Source: Chromatiales bacterium (ex Bugula neritina AB1)
Lineage (GTDB): Bacteria; Pseudomonadota; Gammaproteobacteria; Granulosicoccales; Granulosicoccaceae
Assembly (NCBI GenBank): GCA_001730015.1
Contig: MDLA01000111.1
Span: forward strand, 1-38,833
Reading direction: 5' to 3'
Length of the DNA: 38,833 bases
Shown here: positions 27,538 through 36,279 of the stretch, in pieces
Numbering within the stretch: the first letter of the stretch is position 1
How the letters are laid out: each line of letters begins with the position of its first letter
Program-made: the position numbers and the translations under genes
Notes under the pieces: generated by a model
Databases searched by the model: none
What the model saw: the letters and a program-made list of their open reading frames with translations, nothing else
What the model was told of the DNA's origin: nothing

Positions 27538-30348
27538 TTACGCGGCCTGCGGACTTAAGCCTCGCTGGTTAATTCGCTGCACGGCCGCGATCAATTCCCG
27601 GGCTGGAACCGGTTTCGAGTAATAGTAACCCTGTATGTAGTCGCAACCCAGCGACTCAAGCTTCTGTCGCTGAAAATGGGTTTCCACGCCCTCTGCAACT
27701 GTCTCGAGATCCAACTCCCCGGACATCATCACGATGGTTTTAACCAGCAATTGCTCATCGGGCTCGCTGCCCAGTTTATCGACGAAGGATTTGTCTATTT
27801 TTAGTATATCGAGCGGTAACTCGGCAAGATACTGCAACGAGGAATAGCCGGTTCCAAAATCATCTATGGCAATTTTTATCCCGCGATTACGCAGCAGGGC
27901 CAGTTTTTTGACGACCATTTCGATGTCGTTCATTACAACCGATTCGGTTACTTCCAATTGCACGGCAGACGCTGGCAGATTGTACTTTGCGATCACACCA
28001 AAAACATTGGCTACAAAGTTATGCACAATGAACTGCCGCGCTGAAATATTCACCGCCACAGAGAATTTAAAACCCTGGCGCCTCAATTCGGCAATTTGTC
28101 TGCACGCTTCATCGATAACCCAACTGCCAATCACTTCTATCAGACCGCAGTTTTCAGCAACCGGAATAAATTCTGTGGGCGGAATAAAACCGAGAGTCGG
28201 GTGTTCCCAGCGGATTAACGCCTCAACCCCCTCAACCAGACCACTATAACAGTGCACTTTGGGCTGGTAGTGCAGCTGAAACTCACCGGACTCTATAGCA
28301 CGTGCCAGATCAGACTCCAGCCGAATCCGTTTCTCGTGAACCTCCAGATGCCATTTATTAAACACGCAGACACTACCTTGCTCGGCACCTTTAGCATGGT
28401 ACATAGCGAAGTCAGCGTTTTTCATCACTTCTTCAGCAGAACTGGCATCATCAGGGTAGAAACTGACACCAATACTGGCACCAATATCAAGTTGCAATTC
28501 ACCTATTGATACTCTGGTGCTAAAGCTGTCGTTAATACGCTGAGCGATACGTAGCACATCATAACGTTTAGTACGCGTCGAGATGATTGCGGCGTATTCG
28601 TCTCCGCCCATACGCGCCAGAGTATCCCCGGCGCCAAGCTGCGAAGTGATCATAACCGCAACCTGCTGCAATAATTTATCGCCGACGGTATGACCATGGG
28701 AATCATTAACATTTTTAAATCCGTCCAGATCGATAAACAACACGGCAAACCAGTCTGCCTTGCCGGCATTGCCCTTGACTGATTCTTCCAGTTTCCCCTC
28801 AAACCCGTTTCGATTGGTAAGCCCGGTCAGGCTATCGTGAAAGGCCTGATACTTAACTTTTTCCATTAGCTCTCTACGCATAAGTGCCATTGATATCTGC
28901 GCGCAGATCAGCTCAAAATAATGCCTTTCGCTTACAGTAAAATCTGAACAATCAATCGAGCGATGAGCAAACAATACCCCCCACGACTTATTCTCATGCA
29001 CCAGCGGAACACAAAGCGTTGAACCGAGACGCCAGGCAGCCCTGACACGATGTACCTCGGCACTTTCCCGCTCATCATTGACGCCACGCTTTATAAAGCC
29101 CGTTTGCTGATGTTTTATACACCAGCTGGCAACGGAAGTCGCAACCGTCACACTACCGGATTGAACAGTTCGTACATTGCCATCGGGGGTATTCTCCCAG
29201 GCAGCCATCGGGGTAAATACGTTATTTTCCTCCAGCTTATAGATATGCACCTTGCTGGAGTCGAAGGCATCGATCATGGTGATACAGATTTCATCGATAA
29301 TGCGATCAAAGCTGGCTGATCCATAAATCGCACGGCAGAGCTCACTGGTCGCCTGTGTTCGGGCCAGCTCGGTTCTGGTATTTTCATGCAGCTTTGCATT
29401 TTCTATAGCGACCGAGGCAATCGGCGCAAACATCTCCAGCAGCTCCACCTGCTCTTCTATATTTCTGTCATCGCTTTCGTACATTATACCTATTATGCCA
29501 ACCACCTCATCACCGAGCTTCAGCGGCACACTGCAGGCCTGCCTCGCGTTATTAAGTCCGGGAAGCCGATGCGGATAACTTTGGTAATCTGATACGCAAA
29601 CCGTCGATCCTGTTATCCATGCCTGACCGCCGATTCCCTCACCACACTTATGGCGCACGGATTTCAACCCGGCCAAATCCGTGCTGGTCGCAACCGTCTC
29701 TAAATGCTCGCCGGTTTCATGAACCAAGGCAACATAGGCATAATCAGCACTCGTCAGAGACCCTGTCTCGCTGGCAATGTGCTGCAGCAGCGAAGGCAAC
29801 TCAACCCGGTTCATTAATTCAACAGCAAAATGATTCAGGCTCTGGACCACTTCGGTCTTATCAGACATAGCGGCCAGCGGCGAGCAGTCGACGCTCGGCC
29901 GTGGCTGCTGAACAGAGGCTGCTAAGTGTCCGGGCGCTGTGGCGAGCTGACGCAGCAATAGCCCGAACCGGCCGCTTTCTATCTCAGCAGGCGTCACGAC
30001 ATGGCCACCCTGCCCTAATATTGCGGTACTTATATCACTCGACAGATCATCGACCACAGCCACCACAGCCACCTCAGCAGAACCGGCTCGGCTTATAAGC
30101 TGTTGCAGCTGCCTCTCGCTAGTCCCGGGCGACGCTCGTCCGTCGATTATTACGGCAATCGGCCTGTTCTGCGAATTGCACGGGCAACCATCAGACCCGA
30201 TCATCTCGGCAACTGAAAGCCTCTCGGGCACTAAAGCGCAACGGTGAATACTTTCGCCAGTTATCGGGAGCAACTCGGGCGCAACCAACAAACAGCGACC
30301 GTCAGTCATGGTCGTCGGCATAAGTTGTGGAGGGTTGGCAGGCCACAT
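27538..30348 (-). CDS. GAF-GAF-GGDEF-EAL cyclic-di-GMP signalling protein
   Basis: The product is about 936 aa. Two GAF-like sensor domains lie at roughly 183-320 and 345-490. A GGDEF domain follows at about 500-665, with RMGGDEY at the active site. An EAL domain (about 678-925) has EALIRW, NISARQF, DDFGTGYSSL, LKIDKSFV and a final QGYYYSKP. Both catalytic motifs look intact, so the protein could make and degrade cyclic-di-GMP. No membrane segment is visible, so the sensor is probably cytoplasmic. Residues 1-160 resemble a degenerate receiver-like fold, without clear phosphoacceptor residues. I prefer ATG 30348 over the TTG immediately before it. The signal sensed by the GAF domains is unknown. 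Confidence 0.92.
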   Translation of the reverse strand: MWPANPPQLMPTTMTDGRCLLVAPELLPITGESIHRCALVPERLSVAEMIGSDGCPCNSQNRPIAVIIDGRASPGTSERQLQQLISRAGSAEVAVVAVVDDLSSDISTAILGQGGHVVTPAEIESGRFGLLLRQLATAPGHLAASVQQPRPSVDCSPLAAMSDKTEVVQSLNHFAVELMNRVELPSLLQHIASETGSLTSADYAYVALVHETGEHLETVATSTDLAGLKSVRHKCGEGIGGQAWITGSTVCVSDYQSYPHRLPGLNNARQACSVPLKLGDEVVGIIGIMYESDDRNIEEQVELLEMFAPIASVAIENAKLHENTRTELARTQATSELCRAIYGSASFDRIIDEICITMIDAFDSSKVHIYKLEENNVFTPMAAWENTPDGNVRTVQSGSVTVATSVASWCIKHQQTGFIKRGVNDERESAEVHRVRAAWRLGSTLCVPLVHENKSWGVLFAHRSIDCSDFTVSERHYFELICAQISMALMRRELMEKVKYQAFHDSLTGLTNRNGFEGKLEESVKGNAGKADWFAVLFIDLDGFKNVNDSHGHTVGDKLLQQVAVMITSQLGAGDTLARMGGDEYAAIISTRTKRYDVLRIAQRINDSFSTRVSIGELQLDIGASIGVSFYPDDASSAEEVMKNADFAMYHAKGAEQGSVCVFNKWHLEVHEKRIRLESDLARAIESGEFQLHYQPKVHCYSGLVEGVEALIRWEHPTLGFIPPTEFIPVAENCGLIEVIGSWVIDEACRQIAELRRQGFKFSVAVNISARQFIVHNFVANVFGVIAKYNLPASAVQLEVTESVVMNDIEMVVKKLALLRNRGIKIAIDDFGTGYSSLQYLAELPLDILKIDKSFVDKLGSEPDEQLLVKTIVMMSGELDLETVAEGVETHFQRQKLESLGCDYIQGYYYSKPVPARELIAAVQRINQRGLSPQAA

Positions 30349-30565
30349 CAATGTTATCCAGCTACGTTGTATAACAGTTTCGCGTCAATGCGATGTCGGA
30401 CGCTGTGTACAGCGAAAACCGTGCCTTATTTCACAAAATACCCGGAATTTGCCAACCACTCGACACTGTGTAACGGGTGGCTGGAAACGCAACAGACTGA
30501 AACACCACAGGCGAGCCACGTAAAATCAACACCGCAACACCCGCAAAATAGTTTCACATGAGGAT

Positions 30566-32233
30566 TCAAGAGCCAGGATCTTTATGATTATCTGCCATTC
30601 GATTTATGTATTTTTGCGCGATATCGTCGCTTACATCGTCACTGCTAACCACGCCGATGAATACACCTTGCGCACGCGATTTACCACGCATTGCAGCCAG
30701 CTGCTCAGCCGACACAGTGGTGCGCTGCGACGCTCGCCGCGCCCACACAGCCAGATGCTGATACATCATTGTCAGTGTACCGGCATGTAACTCGCTGGTA
30801 CCCAGATCGGTTAATTCGTCCGGATCATTGAGCAGATCAAACAGCATGGGGTCGAATCCCCCTTCAAAATGAATGAGTTTCCATTGCTTGGTCGCGACCA
30901 TGAAAATACGCGCATCACGGACATCTATATCCAGAATGCCTGCTAACGGAGTTGCTGAGTAGTCGTACTCGCAAACGGCAATATCCCGCACTTCCCCCGC
31001 AGCGGTTCCGTTTATAAACGGGCGCAGAGAGTGCCCTTCCAGAATATGTGGAAGTGCCTCACCACCACTGTAGTCGAGAAAAGTGGGGAGCAGATCGATG
31101 CTCTCAACCAGCGCATCTGAAACGCTGCCACGGGTGGCATCTGCCTCTTCTGACGGGTCGAATATAATCAGTGGCACTCGTGTGGACGCATCCTGAAAAA
31201 ACATCTTTTCGCCCATCCAGTGGTCACCTAGAAAATCACCGTGATCTGACGTCAGTGCGATAATGGTGTCCTGCATGCGGCCGGTTGCTTCCAGCCAGTC
31301 AAACAGAACCCCCATTTGATCATCACATTGCTTTATCAGCCCCATATAAGCTGGAATCACCTTTTCACGTACCTCATCACAGGAGAATGCCCGTCCCAGC
31401 GGGTTATCCATAAAGCGCCGGTGAATCGGGTGAGCATTATCATATTCCGCCTGACTGCGCACCGGCGGCTGAATATCGGAGGGTCCATACATACTTGCAT
31501 AGGGTTCCGGCACAATATAAGGCCAGTGCGGTTTTATATACGATAAGTGACAAAGCCAGGGCGTATCAGCCTGCTCTATAAATTCCATGCCGCGGCGGGT
31601 AAGGTACGGGGTTTCGCTGTCCTCCTCGATTATATTTGCTGCCAGATCAGAGTTACCCAGAAACCAGCCCGACAACACATTGCCGTCTTCATCTATCCCT
31701 GAGTTCGCGAAGTCATGCCATGGGTTATCCGAGTTATAACCCTTGCTGCGCAGGTAATCGTTATATTTCAGTGCCGCTTTTTCGTCGTAAAAGCCATTCG
31801 GCCCTTCCGGGCGCATGCCGTCATCTCGTTCGAACACATCGAACCCGCACTCGGCCAGCCGGGCGCCAATAATACTCTCGGGCTCAAGCCCAAGGCGCGC
31901 CATTCCCGCAGCATCTGCTTTCATATGGGTTTTACCGACCAGCCAGCAACTTGTACCAACTGCGCGCAAGTGATCTCCCATGGTGAGCTCACCCACTTTT
32001 AACGGTACATTGTTCCAGCTTGCACCATGGCTCTGCACGTATCGGCCAGTATAAGTAGACATGCGCGATGCACCGCAGATAGGCGACTGCACATAAGCGC
32101 GATTAAACCGAACCCCTTTTGCAGCCAGTCGATCAATATGCGGCGTCTCAAGCGTGGCATGGCCGTAGCAGCTGAGATAGTCCCATCGGAGCTGATCGAA
32201 CATAATAAACAGAATATTTTTTTTCTTTGGCAT
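30566..32233 (-). CDS. Sulfatase-superfamily hydrolase, phosphonate monoester hydrolase-like
   Basis: The 555-aa protein belongs to the alkaline phosphatase/sulfatase superfamily. Asp13 in MFDQLRWD begins the metal site. Cys53 lies in CGASR, the C-x-(P/A)-S-R signature whose cysteine is converted to formylglycine. SDHGDFLGDHWMGEK supplies the later metal and lysine residues. Segments such as YIKPHWPYIVPEPYASMY, STRVPLIIFDP and CEYDYSATP resemble bacterial phosphonate monoester hydrolases more than choline or aryl sulfatases, though that distinction is by eye. No signal peptide is visible, so it is probably cytoplasmic. A formylglycine-generating enzyme is not in the window. The substrate may be a sulfate or phosphonate/phosphodiester. 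Confidence 0.85.
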   Translation of the reverse strand: MPKKKNILFIMFDQLRWDYLSCYGHATLETPHIDRLAAKGVRFNRAYVQSPICGASRMSTYTGRYVQSHGASWNNVPLKVGELTMGDHLRAVGTSCWLVGKTHMKADAAGMARLGLEPESIIGARLAECGFDVFERDDGMRPEGPNGFYDEKAALKYNDYLRSKGYNSDNPWHDFANSGIDEDGNVLSGWFLGNSDLAANIIEEDSETPYLTRRGMEFIEQADTPWLCHLSYIKPHWPYIVPEPYASMYGPSDIQPPVRSQAEYDNAHPIHRRFMDNPLGRAFSCDEVREKVIPAYMGLIKQCDDQMGVLFDWLEATGRMQDTIIALTSDHGDFLGDHWMGEKMFFQDASTRVPLIIFDPSEEADATRGSVSDALVESIDLLPTFLDYSGGEALPHILEGHSLRPFINGTAAGEVRDIAVCEYDYSATPLAGILDIDVRDARIFMVATKQWKLIHFEGGFDPMLFDLLNDPDELTDLGTSELHAGTLTMMYQHLAVWARRASQRTTVSAEQLAAMRGKSRAQGVFIGVVSSDDVSDDIAQKYINRMADNHKDPGS

Positions 32234-32582
32234 CAGCGAATAATTTTACCGGTCTCTATTTTGCGAGCTTACACAAGGGCAGCTAACACACGCAAGGCGG
32301 CAGACTCAAGACGCTTACGGTCTTTCCGGCAATTCCAGATCCGGCAACCTGTCCGGAAATGAGGCTCGTAATGAAGTGGTGGGATTTTTCAGTCAGCCAG
32401 CGTGATCGATTTCCGCGGATAGTTGTTCTACGCTAATGAAATACCATCAGGTCTGTGGGCGCAGACTGCCCCACTGAACCCGTAATGACTAGCTGGATGG
32501 AGCACTGGTATGGGATAATTCTCCACGACCAGCCCACTGCTCTGTCAGGCCACCGCAACTGCGAATCTACAGGATAAAAACA
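32234..32582. other. Divergent intergenic region between hydrolase and AIM24 gene
   Basis: The 349 bp should hold promoters for both flanking genes. AGGA about ten bases before the ATG at 32583 is the ribosome site for the AIM24 gene. I found no clear operator, small ORF, RNA or repeat in the remainder. Confidence 0.5.
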
Positions 32583-33365
32583 ATGCAATGCCATGAAGTT
32601 GACTACGAGATTTTCGGCGACGATATGCAAATTGTCGAAATCGAACTCGATCCGCAGGAGACAGTAATAGCCGAAGCGGGCGCGATGAACTACATGGAAG
32701 AAGGCATTACCTTCGAAACCAAAATGGGGGATGGCTCCAAGCCTGTGAGTGGAATTCTTGATTCACTAATGCACGTTGGCAAGCGTGTACTGACCGGTGA
32801 ATCAATTTTCATGACACACTTCAGCAACTCCGGTCAAGGTAAGCAACGCGTGTCGTTTGCCGCGCCTTACCCGGGAAAGATTATCCCGCTCGATATGGCA
32901 ACCATCGGCGATGAACTGATCTGCCAGAAAGACGCTTTTCTGTGCGCCGCGCTTGGCACCTCCGTTGATATTGCCTTCCAGCAAAAGCTTGGCGCCGGAT
33001 TCTTCGGTGGTGAAGGGTTTATCCTGCAGCGACTTCGCGGTGACGGAATGGCATTTATCCATGTTGGTGGCACCGTAATCAAGCGCGAGCTACGTGGTGA
33101 AACGCTGCGTGTTGATACCGGCTGCCTGGCAGCCTTCAGTAGTGGTGTAGAATATGATATCGAACGTGCCGGCAACCTTAAATCAATGGTGTTCGGTGGC
33201 GAGGGGCTGTTCCTCGCAACGCTGCGTGGTACCGGAACGGTGTATCTGCAGAGCCTGCCATTTTCACGTCTGGCGAATCGAGTGCTGCAGGCCGCGTCGA
33301 TTGGCGGTAGTAAAGGTGAAGGATCAGTACTCGGTGGGCTGGGCGATATGTTCGGCGACCGATAG
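32583..33365 (+). CDS. AIM24 / TIGR00266 family protein
   Basis: The 260-aa product matches the AIM24 (TIGR00266) family by its opening [20 protein letters not shown], the [13 protein letters not shown] segment, and a glycine-rich beta-roll-like body. That body includes a [19 protein letters not shown] segment, then [12 protein letters not shown], and a [16 protein letters not shown] segment. It ends in a short glycine-rich tail. Bacterial members are widespread and of unknown function; the yeast namesake is a mitochondrial inner-membrane organiser. No signal peptide is seen. The APH-type kinase gene starts 13 bp after its stop with a ribosome site in between, so the two are very likely co-transcribed. 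Confidence 0.92.
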   Translation: MQCHEVDYEIFGDDMQIVEIELDPQETVIAEAGAMNYMEEGITFETKMGDGSKPVSGILDSLMHVGKRVLTGESIFMTHFSNSGQGKQRVSFAAPYPGKIIPLDMATIGDELICQKDAFLCAALGTSVDIAFQQKLGAGFFGGEGFILQRLRGDGMAFIHVGGTVIKRELRGETLRVDTGCLAAFSSGVEYDIERAGNLKSMVFGGEGLFLATLRGTGTVYLQSLPFSRLANRVLQAASIGGSKGEGSVLGGLGDMFGDR

Positions 33366-33378
33366 GGTGAATTGATAC

Positions 33379-34182
33379 ATGGCAGCGCCTGTTGAGCAAT
33401 GGCAACTCAAGGTAGAAAGGCAAATTGCAAGCACTGCTACTTCAGATGTTTTTCTGGTCTCACAGCGGGATAATCAACCAGCGGTACTTAAGGTTCTAAC
33501 AAGCACAGGCAAATCAGATGAGATCAACGCGTCAATAATTCTAGAGTGGTACCAGGGCCATGGCTCGGTAAATCTTATCCACCACAACGCGGATGCCCTG
33601 CTGATCGAATACGCCGAAGGACGATCACTGGCCGATATGGTATTCGCCGGCCGCGACAATGAAGCAACCGCCATTGCTTGCAATATAGTAAAAAAACTGC
33701 ACTCTGGCCGTGCTGTTTCGTTAGCCTCCAGGTTACCAGCATTAGATCAACGCTTCAGTGATTTATTTACTGCAGCAGAAAAATCTAAAAACGCGCTAGT
33801 CCGCGAAGCCGCACAAGTGGCAACCGCACTTCTTGAAACCACACGCCGTGAGGTTCCGCTGCATGGCGACTTGCATCACCATAATATTATCCATTCGAAT
33901 CGCGGCTGGCTGACTATAGACCCCAAAGGATTAACGGGTGATCCAGCCTATGAAGTTTCCAACCTTTTTGCCAATCCATTGAACGCACACACACTATGTA
34001 CACAACCGGAACGGACCCGGCACCTGCTTGATATATGCACCTCCATACTGGGTTACGAGAAGGAGCGCATCGCCAGATTTGCATTCGTACACAACGTGCT
34101 GGCAACCATTTGGGCGGGGACTGTCGATGAGCCTGACCAGACTTCTCTGGAAGTTGCGACAAATATTAGACAACACTTTTAG
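33379..34182 (+). CDS. Aminoglycoside phosphotransferase (APH) family kinase
   Basis: The 267-aa protein has the APH/protein-kinase-like fold. Lys38 in PAVLKVL is the likely ATP-binding lysine. The catalytic loop is LHGDLHHHNI (His162, Asp164, Asn169). The metal-binding Asp181 lies in WLTIDPKGLTGDPAYEVSNLF, a segment characteristic of the streptomycin 6-kinase/hydroxyurea kinase subgroup. Chromosomal proteins of this type often phosphorylate housekeeping or unknown substrates, so drug resistance should not be assumed. The gene is 13 bp downstream of the AIM24 gene, suggesting a functional pair or simply a shared promoter. The family is sure; the substrate is unknown. Confidence 0.88.
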   Translation: MAAPVEQWQLKVERQIASTATSDVFLVSQRDNQPAVLKVLTSTGKSDEINASIILEWYQGHGSVNLIHHNADALLIEYAEGRSLADMVFAGRDNEATAIACNIVKKLHSGRAVSLASRLPALDQRFSDLFTAAEKSKNALVREAAQVATALLETTRREVPLHGDLHHHNIIHSNRGWLTIDPKGLTGDPAYEVSNLFANPLNAHTLCTQPERTRHLLDICTSILGYEKERIARFAFVHNVLATIWAGTVDEPDQTSLEVATNIRQHF

Positions 34183-34311
34183 CTTTCCACCGGGCCTGAA
34201 CAAAGTCAGCTAGCGAAAACGAGGATTCTCGCAAATTCAATTTGCGGTCCTAATCTTGCGGTACTGCGGGCGAAGGAAAGAATTTCTAATGTTATTCAAA
34301 AGGATTTGAAA

Positions 34312-36069
34312 GTGACCTCTTTCGGGAAAAAACCAGTGTCGCCGGGGCGAATTGTGTCTGTGGCACTGATAGGCTCTCTGGCTGTGGGAGCACCAGCAAC
34401 AGCGCAACCCATCGCTCTTTCTTTTATCACTGGCGATGACCAGATTAGCAGTTCATGCGAGGGTGAGGTTAGGATTCCCGGCTGGGCGACAAGCAACACA
34501 GCGAGCACTGCCTATAGCGATGACCCGAACAGCAATCCAGCCTTTAGAATTGTCGAGTTATCCAACCCGGAGATCTACAGCAAAAGACCACGGATAAGCT
34601 GGCCGTCACACACTCTATACTATGAACTGAAAGCCGATGCTCCGGCCGGAATCGTTTCCGAAATAACGGCAGTACTAACCCCTCCCGATGATCCGGGTGA
34701 TCCGGATCTTGCAGCCTCCGAACCACAGCACTGGCGAATTACCACGGTCTCCTGTGTCGAAAACGATGCAGAAGCCCCCGCGCCGGAGCCCGAGATACCT
34801 GCCTATAACCCGATTGCCGATCTAGACACCAACCCACCCGCCGACGGTACCACCTACGTAAGTACCATGAGCCCGATTCGCTCTGGAACCGGACCGCTGT
34901 GCCTCAGACCAGCAACAGACGCAGACGGTGAGCCGCTGTTCAACGAACGTGGCAATTGCCCGATTGTGCTCTACCACAGCAATCTGGCTTTCGGTGATTT
35001 TATTCTAGCAAGCAACGCCTGGAATTTCTGCGCCTCTACGCTGCCGGACTGGGAGCAGTGCATTTCTGTAGACTCCGATTCCGGCGCGGTAACACCGCGC
35101 TGGACCTATGACTGGGGCAATGAAGCCGATGTGAACGGCCCGGTATGGCTGGTGAAATCCTATCCGGAAATTATCTATGGAGTAAAATCACCAGATGAAT
35201 TTTCCGGATCATCTTTAACTGAAACCCCTGCAGAAACCGGCTTGCCCGCACGCGTAGACAACCTGCCTTATTACCGGATCGACTATGCATTCAGTGGCGA
35301 GGAAAACACCACACGTAGCAAAGAGTTTGCTGGTGAGACCGTCTACGGCGAGCGAAATATTGCGCTCGAATCATTTTTTCACGAACTCGATGGTGAATGC
35401 GACGTCAACTCGCTGGTCCGCAACGGTAGTTTCAGCAACCAGCGATACGAGATAATGCTATGGCTCGACAGCGGGCCGGAACGACTTCCCTCAGCAAGAA
35501 AAGACTTCGTCTCTACCATACAACTCGACGGGGTTGCCTACGATGTCTACACCAAACCTGCCGACCCCGAATACATTGCATTTGTCGCTCAGCAACCGTC
35601 AAACATCGGCCAGATTAACTGGAGTACGTTTATAGAGTGGACCCGAACCTATGCTCACCAGCTAGAGGAAACATTCGGTCGAGGTTCAAACACCGTCAGA
35701 ATTCAAGATGACTGGTGCATGGCAAATATACTTCTAGGCACAGAAATCTGGTGGGGCAGCGGCTATTTTCAGGCAGACGAGTGGACCATTCACCGGACGG
35801 TGGGATCAGAAACACCCACCACCGCACAGGAACTGGAATCTACAACAATTTCCAGTAACACCATCAGCGAAGAAGACGGTGAAGGTGAAACAGCTCAACT
35901 TATGAGCGACGCCGCACAAACTGGTGGTGCCGCCTCCGGCCTTCAATCTTCAGGTTGCTCTGTCATGTCTCATTCATCGACATTCGACCCTATTCTATAC
36001 CTGCTACTGCTAACCGCTCTAACCGGCTTGTGTCGCAGTCAACGGAAACAATCGGGCAGTACCCGATAA
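34312..36069 (+). CDS. Exported GH12-like glycoside hydrolase with C-terminal sorting-like tail
   Basis: The product is about 585 aa from GTG 34312, which is preceded at seven bases by AAAGGA; the TTG six bases upstream is too close to that site. A signal peptide ends near ATAQP. Residues about 35-150 form an unassigned beta-rich domain, joined by a proline/glutamate linker. Residues about 175-500 resemble glycoside hydrolase family 12: VKSYPEIIYG, YEIMLWLD with a candidate nucleophile Glu380, and LLGTEIWWGSG with a candidate acid/base Glu478. The C-terminus has a cysteine motif (GCSV), a hydrophobic stretch and basic RSQRK, the layout of C-terminal protein-sorting signals. The likely role is cleaving beta-glucan or xyloglucan outside the cell. 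The GH12 call is by motif only and should be tested. Confidence 0.65.
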   Translation: MTSFGKKPVSPGRIVSVALIGSLAVGAPATAQPIALSFITGDDQISSSCEGEVRIPGWATSNTASTAYSDDPNSNPAFRIVELSNPEIYSKRPRISWPSHTLYYELKADAPAGIVSEITAVLTPPDDPGDPDLAASEPQHWRITTVSCVENDAEAPAPEPEIPAYNPIADLDTNPPADGTTYVSTMSPIRSGTGPLCLRPATDADGEPLFNERGNCPIVLYHSNLAFGDFILASNAWNFCASTLPDWEQCISVDSDSGAVTPRWTYDWGNEADVNGPVWLVKSYPEIIYGVKSPDEFSGSSLTETPAETGLPARVDNLPYYRIDYAFSGEENTTRSKEFAGETVYGERNIALESFFHELDGECDVNSLVRNGSFSNQRYEIMLWLDSGPERLPSARKDFVSTIQLDGVAYDVYTKPADPEYIAFVAQQPSNIGQINWSTFIEWTRTYAHQLEETFGRGSNTVRIQDDWCMANILLGTEIWWGSGYFQADEWTIHRTVGSETPTTAQELESTTISSNTISEEDGEGETAQLMSDAAQTGGAASGLQSSGCSVMSHSSTFDPILYLLLLTALTGLCRSQRKQSGSTR

Positions 36070-36106
36070 TCTGGCACTTGCCAGCTCTTCTCTGGTTTTT
36101 ATGTTT

Positions 36107-36206
36107 ACCCTGGTGTTGCATAAAATTCCGGCCCAGAACCGCTGCGCTGCTTCTATAGCAGCATCTAAGGCGCTGTACTCATTTTTCCTGAATATCAGTT
36201 AGAATT
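36107..36206 (+). repeat. MITE-like element, truncated copy 3
   Basis: The left ~100 bp of the 189-bp element are present, about 94% identical by eye to the matching part of copy 2. The terminal sequence ACCCTGGTGTTGCAT and the internal hairpin (GCTGC arms around TTCTATA) are intact. Similarity stops near 36204 and the right terminal repeat is missing. It starts 37 bases after the stop of the GH12-like gene and is followed at once by a strong hairpin. Confidence 0.8.
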
Positions 36207-36208
36207 AT

Positions 36209-36241
36209 GGAAGGTGGGCGTGCTTATTTGCCCCACCTTCC
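36209..36241. terminator. Hairpin between convergent genes
   Basis: GGAAGGTGGG and CCCACCTTCC form a perfect 10-bp stem around a 13-base loop. It lies between the ends of the convergent GH12-like and HerA-like genes, which suits a bidirectional terminator. No T-run follows directly on either strand, so intrinsic termination is not certain. Confidence 0.5.
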
Positions 36242-36279
36242 AGACGCTACCCCTGACTGCTTGATCCGCGGGCAGGTTA

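Noticed and set aside
33379..34182. Antibiotic resistance gene
   Set aside because: The APH fold is clear, but chromosomal members often act on other substrates and there is no mobile-resistance context.
36209..36241. Arms beginning GGAAGGTG resemble the terminal repeat of IS5-type elements
   Set aside because: Only about eight bases agree, the arms are 13 bases apart with no room for an element, and the position between convergent genes fits a terminator better.
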